In this document: positions 38,373-44,882 of the stretch, piece by piece
How positions within the stretch are numbered: the first letter of the stretch is position 1
How the letters are laid out: every line of letters begins with the position of its first letter
NCBI GenBank assembly: GCA_026196575.1
Contig: JAPHSX010000046.1
Span: 24,270-88,269, forward strand
Length of the DNA stretch: 64,000 nucleotides
From: Gammaproteobacteria bacterium
GTDB lineage: Bacteria > Pseudomonadota > Gammaproteobacteria > Thiohalomonadales > Thiohalomonadaceae
Direction: 5' to 3'
Notes under the pieces: generated by a model
The model's input: the letters and a program-made list of their open reading frames with translations, nothing else
Database searches by the model: none
What the model was told of the DNA's origin: nothing
Made by a program: the position numbers and the translations under genes

Positions 38373-40349
38373 ATGAAGAATAAAAGCAATCTCGTAATCC
38401 TTGCTTTGCTAATTATAAGTATGGCGAATATCTTTGCCTCCTATTTGGCAGGGCATTCATTTCACAGTTATCTTTTTAATTCCGACGCCCTTTATCTGCC
38501 AACGTTGTTTTCTGATTTGTTTTCAAATGGAGGCAACATTTCTGATTGGTATCTTACTCCTGCACCATACTTTTTTCCTGACTACATTCTCTTTTTTCTG
38601 GCTTACTTGCTTGGGCCGAGTACGTATAGTCAAGTTGCCATTTTTTCTATAGCGCAACCTGTATTAACTTTTTTCGCAATTTGGTTTCTTGTTAATCAGG
38701 CTTCAAAATCAGGAGGGTTTAAATGTGCTGCCACTGCATCGATTGGGCTGGTTTGGCTTGCCTTAAACTATGATGAGCTATTTAGCCTATCACTTAGCAG
38801 GGCACATCACTATAACGAGACATTTGTTTTTTTTCTTACTAGCGCGCATCATTATGGCATTTTTTTATCTTCAATAGTTTTTGTCGCACTATGGATTCGC
38901 CATGAAAACAAAAAAGAAAAATCGATCAAGTCCATATTGTTTTTGACAATATCCATATTAGCCTTCCTGTCAGCGCTCTCAGATAACCTCTTTATCGTTC
39001 AGACCATGCTTCCATTCGTGGCCACAGCAATCCTTGCAGATATTGCAACCAGAGACTTCTCAGTTAAAAAGGCATTTCTCGCGCTAATTCCTGTATTCTT
39101 TGGTGTATCCGGGTCTGCTTCCTATGAATTGTTCGTTGAAAACGTTACGCGCCATCCTGTCAAGATCGGGGTGGAGAATGCATTCCATAATCTAAATGAC
39201 ATTTACACGATTTTTCACACTGGCATATTAAAAAACCCAATCTATGATGTTTTGTTTGTCATTTATCTTGGGGTGGTTATTTATTCTTGTTATAGCCTAA
39301 TTAAGAAGTCGTCCGCCAGAGGTGCTCCAAGACGACTAGCTTGGCTTGCTTTATTTTCTTTTCTGTCATTTTGCTCGACGCTTGTTGCAGTGATATTGAT
39401 TACCGACATTACAGTCACTACTAGGTATTTTATTCCATTATTTTCTTGGCCTGTTATAATTGTCACCTTATTTTTGAGTCATTATTTTTGTCGGCAATTT
39501 TTCATTATCTCAATAACCATCTCAGTGCTGGCCGTCATCTCTCTTAGCTTTGGCACAACTAAACTCATAAGAACAACCGGATTGAGCGATCGTTACTACC
39601 CAAATAAAATAGCCTGTATCGATGATGCGCTTGAGGAAGCAAGAGTTGTCAATGGGATTGGCCAGTATTGGGATGCTAAATATATCAAAAACTTTAGCAA
39701 GCTTAACTTAAATATTGCACAATACTCTGAAAACCTGGGAGAGATGCGCTGGATTACTTCAAAAAAATACTTTAAACAAAGCTACGGCTTCGCAATTATT
39801 TCAGAAAAAGCTGAGCCGCCATACAAGATATCTACCGAAGAACTATTGCGCATAAACGGCACTCCTGAGAGGGTAGTGAAATGTGGCGATAAGTCACTCT
39901 ACATATATGGAAAACAAAAGCTGCGTACTAGAAAGATAGTAAACGCAGGGGATTTCTACCAATGGAAGGCTTGTGAACTTCCCTCGGTAATTGGTAAAAA
40001 AGCCTCTGAATGTGAGATGCAAAAGAAGGATGTCTCACAATCCGGTTACGTTACATTTGGCCCTTATGAGCAGTTACCATCAGGGCGATACGCTTTCGAG
40101 ATCGCCTACTCAAGTGCCGAAAAAACGAAAGATACCGCGGGTGATTGGGATGTAGTGCTTGCCATTCCCAATGAATCCGAGATATTAAAAAATGGCCCAC
40201 TTGCAGGTACCGATGGCACAATCGTAAAAATCAAAGGTGAATTTACCCTGCATGCTAACCGAAACATGGAAAAAATTGAGATCAGAACACTAGCCCACCA
40301 AGACATGGAACTTAAAGTAAGTTACATCAAAGTTACTCGGGTAGAATAA
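38373..40349 (+). CDS. AT-rich polytopic membrane protein, possible GT-C glycosyltransferase
   Basis: The 658-residue protein has about ten hydrophobic helices up to residue 405 and a soluble C-terminal region of about 250 residues, probably periplasmic. The first large loop after TM1 reads NSDALYLPTLFSDLF, with acidic residues where GT-C enzymes keep catalytic aspartates. I do not recognise a named family. It follows an arabinosyl-lipid cassette, so an arabinosyltransferase role is a fair guess, but polymer export or another transferase is possible. The gene is far richer in A and T and uses codons unlike all neighbours, which suggests recent transfer. I prefer ATG 38373; an upstream ATG at 38346 is also in frame. 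Confidence 0.7.
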   Translation: MKNKSNLVILALLIISMANIFASYLAGHSFHSYLFNSDALYLPTLFSDLFSNGGNISDWYLTPAPYFFPDYILFFLAYLLGPSTYSQVAIFSIAQPVLTFFAIWFLVNQASKSGGFKCAATASIGLVWLALNYDELFSLSLSRAHHYNETFVFFLTSAHHYGIFLSSIVFVALWIRHENKKEKSIKSILFLTISILAFLSALSDNLFIVQTMLPFVATAILADIATRDFSVKKAFLALIPVFFGVSGSASYELFVENVTRHPVKIGVENAFHNLNDIYTIFHTGILKNPIYDVLFVIYLGVVIYSCYSLIKKSSARGAPRRLAWLALFSFLSFCSTLVAVILITDITVTTRYFIPLFSWPVIIVTLFLSHYFCRQFFIISITISVLAVISLSFGTTKLIRTTGLSDRYYPNKIACIDDALEEARVVNGIGQYWDAKYIKNFSKLNLNIAQYSENLGEMRWITSKKYFKQSYGFAIISEKAEPPYKISTEELLRINGTPERVVKCGDKSLYIYGKQKLRTRKIVNAGDFYQWKACELPSVIGKKASECEMQKKDVSQSGYVTFGPYEQLPSGRYAFEIAYSSAEKTKDTAGDWDVVLAIPNESEILKNGPLAGTDGTIVKIKGEFTLHANRNMEKIEIRTLAHQDMELKVSYIKVTRVE

Positions 40350-40414
40350 ATTATGCGATCTATTCTACAGAGTAGACTTGAACTCGGAAGTTTTTTCTAG
40401 ACAAATATAGGAGA

Positions 40415-40588
40415 CCCCCCAGCTCTGCTGGGGAGGCATTAGCAGTTTGGCAAATCCGGGAATCTCATAAGAGTAGATCAGCTAAATCTGGTGTAATCGT
40501 TGCCCCCTTGGGGGGCTCAAGGAGCGAATGCTCCGCTTAGGCCGCTTCGAGCGGCTCACAAATTAAAGCCCCCGGCTTTGCCGGGGGG
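40415..40588. repeat. cluster of five stem-loops (possible MITE/IS200-type remnant or terminators)
   Basis: Between the AT-rich gene and dnr lie five GC-rich hairpins. They are CCCCAGC/GCTGGGG (40417-40433), GCCCCC/GGGGGC (40502-40516), GGAGC/GCTCC (40521-40534), GCCGCT/AGCGGC (40541-40555) and CCCCCGGC/GCCGGGGG (40569-40587). The outer two have similar three-base loops, and about 70 bases of mixed sequence lie inside. The layout resembles a short element bounded by subterminal hairpins (IS200/IS605-type or PATE). The hairpins may also terminate both converging genes. The rest of the gap 40350-40611 shows nothing else. Confidence 0.6.
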
Positions 40589-40611
40589 ATACTTACTGTC
40601 CGCCGTAACGG

Positions 40612-41289
40612 CTACTGGCCGTAGGCGCGCAGCTCATCCACATCATGCACCCTGATGTGGAGTCCCTCGACCGAGATCAGCCCCTTGCTGCTGAGGGCAT
40701 TAAGGATGCGTGACAGGGTCTCGGGGGTGATGGAGAGGCGTGAGGCGATGATATTCTTCGCCGCCGGCAGGGTGATCTCCGCCACCTCGTCATCGCAGGC
40801 GGGAATGAGGTGGCTCAGGTAGTTGACCACGCGCAGGGTGGCGTTCTGCAGGGTGAGGGCGTCGATCTCGTTGAGGTGGCGCTTGAGACGCACACTGATA
40901 TCGGCCATCACCTGAAAACAGGTGTCCACCGAGCCGCGAAGAATATCGAGAAACACCCGGTTCTTAATCGCGTAGAGCTCGGTGTTGGAGAGCGCCTGCG
41001 CGTTGACCGGGTAGGCGGGGATATCAAGGAACATCAGCGCCTCGGCAAAGGTCTGGCCGGGGCGGATGATCTCAATCACCTTCTCCTGCCCCGCCGGGGA
41101 GAGACGGTAGAGTTTGATCTGCCCGCTGCAGAGCAGATAAAACTCATCCGCCCGCGCACCTGCCTCGAACAGGTGCTCGCCCGGTTGCAGTGATCTCACG
41201 GTGGTCGCCTCGAACAAGCGCTCCAACTGCTCGTCGCTCAACGCCCGGAACAGATGATTCTCGCGTATTTGTTGTTTTTGTTTCAGCAT
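40612..41289 (-). CDS. dnr: Dnr-like Crp/Fnr family transcription regulator
   Basis: The 225-residue protein has a cyclic-nucleotide-like sensor domain (LQPGEHLFEAGARADEFYLL...GQIKLYR), a dimer helix, and a C-terminal winged helix whose recognition helix reads ITPETLSRILNAL. It lacks the N-terminal cysteine cluster of FNR, which places it with Dnr/NnrR-type regulators that sense NO through heme. ETLSR is the sequence that reads TTGAT-type half-sites. Likely targets in this window are the boxes before norC and nirS. It has an unusual promoter arrangement directly abutting the start codon. Confidence 0.88.
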   Translation of the reverse strand: MLKQKQQIRENHLFRALSDEQLERLFEATTVRSLQPGEHLFEAGARADEFYLLCSGQIKLYRLSPAGQEKVIEIIRPGQTFAEALMFLDIPAYPVNAQALSNTELYAIKNRVFLDILRGSVDTCFQVMADISVRLKRHLNEIDALTLQNATLRVVNYLSHLIPACDDEVAEITLPAAKNIIASRLSITPETLSRILNALSSKGLISVEGLHIRVHDVDELRAYGQ

Positions 41290-41296
41290 GGAGCCG

Positions 41297-41325
41297 ATTA
41301 TCTACGTCGCACACAAATTGTGCAA
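41297..41325 (-). promoter_or_regulatory. sigma70-type promoter of dnr, possibly leaderless
   Basis: On the minus strand TTGCAC (41325-41320) and GATAAT (41302-41297) are 17 bases apart, a strong promoter. The expected start, about seven bases after the -10, falls at or next to the A of the ATG at 41289. No ribosome site is present. The palindrome CACAA-A-TTGTG (41312-41322) overlaps the -35 and could be an operator. Confidence 0.7.
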
Positions 41326-41345
41326 TGAGCGGCTGCCGCACCCTT

Positions 41346-42260
41346 TCAGGAGGGCAAGAATTCGATGGGATACTCAAATTTATAGGGGGGCACCGGTTCC
41401 GCACCAAAGTCGAGCATCGAGATACGTGCCACCAGCTTCTGTTCCAACTCCTCGTCCTGCAGCTCACTGGAGAGCACGCGGCACCTGCTAACCCTACCAG
41501 AGGGGTCAATGGTCAACTCCAGTACCAGCTTGCCGTCCAACAGTGGATTCTTGCGCAGGGCTCGATTATAGATGGCATAGACACGTCCCTTGTTACTGTC
41601 GAGCACCCGCATGACCGTCTCCGCATCACGCAGTCGCGGCTGATTCTTGCGCTTGAACTCCTCCTCGGCCACCGCCACCAGCGAAGGGTTGACCGCCTCA
41701 GCCTGGCTCATGGTGTGATCACCCAGCGCGCCACCGTTGCCAGAATCGCGACTGTAGCCGCTGGTGTCGATGCCGCCACTCCCCCGCGAGGCGCCACTGA
41801 TGATGTTACTGCCCAGGCGCACGGCCTTATCAGCGCCACCCATACTCAGCGTCTGCGCCCCCCGTGCCTTACTGGCGGCATCGGTGGCGCGCAGCGCCGA
41901 GAGCTCATCCGCCAGCGCCAGCAGCCCGCTCTTTTTCGCCCTCTCGCGTGCCGGATTCAACTCCTTTGGCGCCGCCACCCTCTTCACCTCCTCCTTGGGT
42001 TCCTCCAGAGGCTTATCTGCCCTCTTCACCTCAACCTTGGGCGGCGGTGGACGCTGGCGCTCCAGCAAAAACCGGGCGATCCGTGGCGGCACCGCCGTGA
42101 CCTGGTCACGCTCAGGCGCCGGCAGGTCGAACCACGGGACCACCAGCCCCAGCAACAGCGATACCGCCAGCACCATTAACAACGTCTTGAGAAACAGCCG
42201 CTCCTCAACGGTATTGCGATTCCAGGGCAGATAGCCCTGTGCTATCACAGCCGCCGTCAT
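41346..42260 (-). CDS. TonB-like AgmX/PglI-type energy-transducing protein
   Basis: The 304-residue protein has a short cytoplasmic N-terminus, one membrane helix (FLKTLLMVLAVSLLLGLVVPWF, residues 23-45) and a Pro-rich stretch (RQRPPPPKVEVK). A long charged/glycine-rich periplasmic part follows, then a C-terminal TonB/AgmX-like domain (GRVYAIYNRALRKNP...DFGAEPVPPYKFEYPIEF). TonB and AgmX proteins span the periplasm and pass proton-motive energy to the outer membrane. It overlaps or abuts a TolQ and two TolR-like genes, so it is the likely moving arm of that motor. Confidence 0.85.
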   Translation of the reverse strand: MTAAVIAQGYLPWNRNTVEERLFLKTLLMVLAVSLLLGLVVPWFDLPAPERDQVTAVPPRIARFLLERQRPPPPKVEVKRADKPLEEPKEEVKRVAAPKELNPARERAKKSGLLALADELSALRATDAASKARGAQTLSMGGADKAVRLGSNIISGASRGSGGIDTSGYSRDSGNGGALGDHTMSQAEAVNPSLVAVAEEEFKRKNQPRLRDAETVMRVLDSNKGRVYAIYNRALRKNPLLDGKLVLELTIDPSGRVSRCRVLSSELQDEELEQKLVARISMLDFGAEPVPPYKFEYPIEFLPS

Positions 42261-42263
42261 CGC

Positions 42264-42776
42264 CTAGACCTTCTCCCTCGGCTTGCGGCTGACCGCCAGG
42301 GCGATGTTGGTGAAGTTGGCCTCGGTACAGGTAGCCATGATGCGTTTGAGCAGATGATAGGGGAGCGCCCGATCCCCCATGATAGTCACCTCTGCGGTGA
42401 GGGTTTCACCATCGGTGTCCACCCGCAACAACCCCCTGCGGGCGACATGCTGTCTTAACCCATCGAGCAGCTGAGGGATCACTAACCCCTGCTGCTGCGC
42501 AATATCGACAATCCGCACCACCAACTGCCCCTGCAACAGAATGTGATCACCGCTGACCAGCAGCAACAGTGTCTCCTCTGGCAGCCGATCCGAGGTGGAT
42601 TGCGGCAGCTTTACCGACTTGCTGTTGGGCAGCTCCTGCACGCTGGAGGAGTTGACCAACAGAAAGAAGACGAGAATGGTGAAAATATCCATCAGCGACA
42701 CCAGATTGAGCCCGCTGCCACGACTATTGCGTTTGTGGTTGCGCTCCATGCGGCGGGCGCGGCGCGACATTTTCAT
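42264..42776 (-). CDS. ExbD/TolR-family protein, Asp-containing
   Basis: The 170-residue protein has a basic N-terminus, one membrane helix and a periplasmic ExbD/TolR domain. The helix starts LNLVSLMDIFTILVFFLLV, with Asp30 at the proton-carrying position of the family. It should form the rod of a TolQ-TolR type motor together with the neighbouring ExbD paralogue. It starts by overlapping that gene's stop (TGATG) and ends three bases before the AgmX-like gene. Confidence 0.9.
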   Translation of the reverse strand: MKMSRRARRMERNHKRNSRGSGLNLVSLMDIFTILVFFLLVNSSSVQELPNSKSVKLPQSTSDRLPEETLLLLVSGDHILLQGQLVVRIVDIAQQQGLVIPQLLDGLRQHVARRGLLRVDTDGETLTAEVTIMGDRALPYHLLKRIMATCTEANFTNIALAVSRKPREKV

Positions 42777-43282
42777 CAGTGGGCCGCCCGCTGGCCGGAT
42801 CCCGGTGCGTCACCAATGGAGATCTGGGGAAAGAGCTCCACCTCCACGCTGGTCACGCCGCTTGAGACCCTCTTGCTACGCACCGTATCCATCAGGGTAA
42901 TGAGCGTCTGGTACTCGGTACCGGGCTCCAGCAACAGGGCGATCTCCGTGTGCTCAGGGTACCGTCGCTTCAGTCGGTAGAGGGTATCGGAGAGCGCCTG
43001 GGTGTCCACCCCACCCACCGTGCCGGGCAAACGTTCGAGCGGTTTGTCCGCCGCATTATTAATAATCAACTCGTTGCCGCGCAGGATCAGCTCCAGCTGC
43101 AGCGTTGGCCTCTCCCGCACATCGTCTGCCGCCTCCACCTGCGGCAGATTGAGCTGCAGGATGGTGCTCTGCGAGAAGACTGCCGAGATCAACAGAAACG
43201 GCACCAGGATCACCATCAGGTTCATATAGGAGGTGATATTGAGTTCGCTCTCCGCGGGGCGCCGACGAAAACGTCGTCTCAT
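42776..43282 (-). CDS. ExbD/TolR-family protein lacking the membrane Asp
   Basis: The 168-residue protein is a second ExbD/TolR paralogue. Its membrane helix reads LNITSYMNLMVILVPFLLI: the expected aspartate position is asparagine (Asn21). The remaining periplasmic domain, with TLQLELILRGNELIIN and ALLLEPGTEYQTLITLMDTV, looks intact. Alone it should not carry protons; paired with the Asp-containing paralogue it could give an asymmetric rod. Its ATG overlaps the TolQ-like gene's stop (ATGA). Confidence 0.88.
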   Translation of the reverse strand: MRRRFRRRPAESELNITSYMNLMVILVPFLLISAVFSQSTILQLNLPQVEAADDVRERPTLQLELILRGNELIINNAADKPLERLPGTVGGVDTQALSDTLYRLKRRYPEHTEIALLLEPGTEYQTLITLMDTVRSKRVSSGVTSVEVELFPQISIGDAPGSGQRAAH

Positions 43283-43938
43283 GCAGCGATATCCTCCTCA
43301 AAGTCGCCACGCGGCACGCTGATAAGATTGAGACACTTCACCGAGGCCATCTCCAGACTATCGACCACCTCGGTGGTCTTGGTCTGCAGCACCGAATGAC
43401 AGATGAGCAGCAGGATCGCCGCCATCAGCCCGAAGGCGGTGGTATTCATCGCCACCGAGATACTCGCCGAGAGGAGGTCTGCCTTCTGCGCGGGATCGGC
43501 CTGGGAGACGACAGTAAAGGCCTGGATCAGACCGATGATGGTGCCGAGTAGCCCCAGCAGTGTGGCCACATTGGCCAGGGTACTTAAATAGTGGGTACGC
43601 CTTTCCAGGCGCGGGAGGATCTCCATCATCCCCTCCTCCATCGCCATCTCCACCTCCTCGCGGCTCTGCTTGTGCTGCACCCGCTCCAGCCCATAGATAA
43701 GGATATTGGCGATCGCGGAGCGGGACTTCTTGGCCTGCAACAGCGCATCGCCAAAAGAGCCCTTGTAGAGGTGCGGCACGATGCGCTCCCACTCCTTGCG
43801 GTTGCGTATCCGCTCGGCACTGAGAAAGATAAAGCGCTCGATGACAATCGCCACCCCGGAGGCAAAGATAAACAGGATGGGATACATGAACTGCCCCCCA
43901 TCCTGAAAGAATTTTATTATGCCGTTAAAGATCTCCAT
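43279..43938 (-). CDS. MotA/TolQ/ExbB proton-channel protein
   Basis: The 219-residue protein has three membrane helices and the MotA/TolQ/ExbB signature LATLANVATLLGLLGTIIGLIQAF-like block in the second helix, with thr-rich ISVAMNTTAFGLMAAI in the third. This family forms the pentameric stator that uses the proton gradient. It is the first of four tightly overlapping genes (TolQ, TolR, TolR, AgmX). About 48 bases separate it from the small gene upstream, and a GGAG ribosome site precedes its ATG. Confidence 0.92.
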   Translation of the reverse strand: MEIFNGIIKFFQDGGQFMYPILFIFASGVAIVIERFIFLSAERIRNRKEWERIVPHLYKGSFGDALLQAKKSRSAIANILIYGLERVQHKQSREEVEMAMEEGMMEILPRLERRTHYLSTLANVATLLGLLGTIIGLIQAFTVVSQADPAQKADLLSASISVAMNTTAFGLMAAILLLICHSVLQTKTTEVVDSLEMASVKCLNLISVPRGDFEEDIAA

Positions 43939-43986
43939 CGCATCCTCCAGTCGGATCGCCTTGTCTCATCATACTTTCCAATCACC

Positions 43987-44247
43987 TCACTGCCGCCAGC
44001 GCGACCACGCGACATCCAGCTCCAGCTGCTGCGAACTGAGCGGAGTGTAGAGCTCGTCCAGCATACTGTGCGCCGGCAGGAGCGAAAACGCCTTCATGCG
44101 GCTACGTTGCCACGGCACGATAAAGGTCACCCGCGGGCTCGCCTCAATCCCCTTGATCGTCGCCCCTGGCAGTATCACCCGCCGCTCCGGCTCCGCCGCC
44201 AGCGGCCAGGCAAACAGCAACAGTGCGGCCAGCACACCCCGACTCAC
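43987..44247 (-). CDS. small exported protein of the motor cluster
   Basis: This is an 86-residue protein with a clear Sec signal (VLAALLLFAWPLAAEPE) and a mature part of about 65 residues. The mature part contains VILPGATIKGIEASPRVTFIVPW and ends with aromatic and charged residues (DVAWSRWRQ). I do not recognise a family. Its start overlaps the stop of the TPR lipoprotein gene (ATGA), and it lies directly before the TolQ-like gene. It is therefore probably a periplasmic part of the same machine. Confidence 0.7.
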   Translation of the reverse strand: MSRGVLAALLLFAWPLAAEPERRVILPGATIKGIEASPRVTFIVPWQRSRMKAFSLLPAHSMLDELYTPLSSQQLELDVAWSRWRQ

Positions 44248-44882
44248 TCTCTCCCCCTCTTTACCCGCTGCTCCAGATCGGCGATCCAGAGCTGCACCTC
44301 ACGCTCCTCGCCGCCCACCAGTTCGAGGTAACGGCGGTAATGCGGCAAGGCCTTCTCCCCCTCGCCCAGATAGAGCTCGTAGAGGATGGCAAGGTTGCGG
44401 TGGCTACGGGCATAGGTGTCATCACTGGCCAGCGCCTGTTGATACATCGCCAGCGCCTGCTCGAAACGGGCCTGCTCACGGTAAAAAAACCCCAGCCGGT
44501 TATAGAGCGCGGCCCAACCCGGACGCAACTCCAGTGCCCGCAACCATGTCTGCTCGGCCTTGTCGGCATGGCCCAGTTGCCACTCGATAGTGCCCATGTT
44601 GGCATGGGCGACCGCCAATCCAGGGGAGGCGGCAATCAGCTCCTGCAGCAGCTCACGCGCCGTCTGCCACTCAGCGGCGCGCATCACCTCCAGCACGGTA
44701 TCCAGCGCCTGGCGCTGCGCCTCGTCCAGCGGTGGCGGCATGCTCTCAAGCTGTTGACTCTCGCCACGATCGGTGCTCGGCGGCGGTTGCGCGGGCGACG
44801 GGGGCTGCCCGGTGGTCGCACAACCTGCCAGCAGCAACAGCAACAGCAACCACATGCCGGCAAACGATTTAATCACGGCCAT
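44244..44882 (-). CDS. TPR lipoprotein
   Basis: The 212-residue lipoprotein has the signal MWLLLLLLLAGC. A Pro/Ser-rich linker follows, then at least three tetratricopeptide repeats: AEQTWLRALELRPGWAALYNRLGFFY, QALAMYQQAL and the last before YLELVGGE. PilF-like lipoproteins look similar, but this gene belongs to the motor cluster. I start it at ATG 44882, seven bases after GAGGAG; a further ATG at 44897 has no such site. It begins inside the end of the large TPR gene. Confidence 0.83.
   Translation of the reverse strand: MAVIKSFAGMWLLLLLLLAGCATTGQPPSPAQPPPSTDRGESQQLESMPPPLDEAQRQALDTVLEVMRAAEWQTARELLQELIAASPGLAVAHANMGTIEWQLGHADKAEQTWLRALELRPGWAALYNRLGFFYREQARFEQALAMYQQALASDDTYARSHRNLAILYELYLGEGEKALPHYRRYLELVGGEEREVQLWIADLEQRVKRGRE

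Noticed and set aside
40415-40588. CRISPR array in the hairpin cluster
   Set aside because: The hairpins differ in sequence and spacing; there are no repeated direct units and no cas genes.
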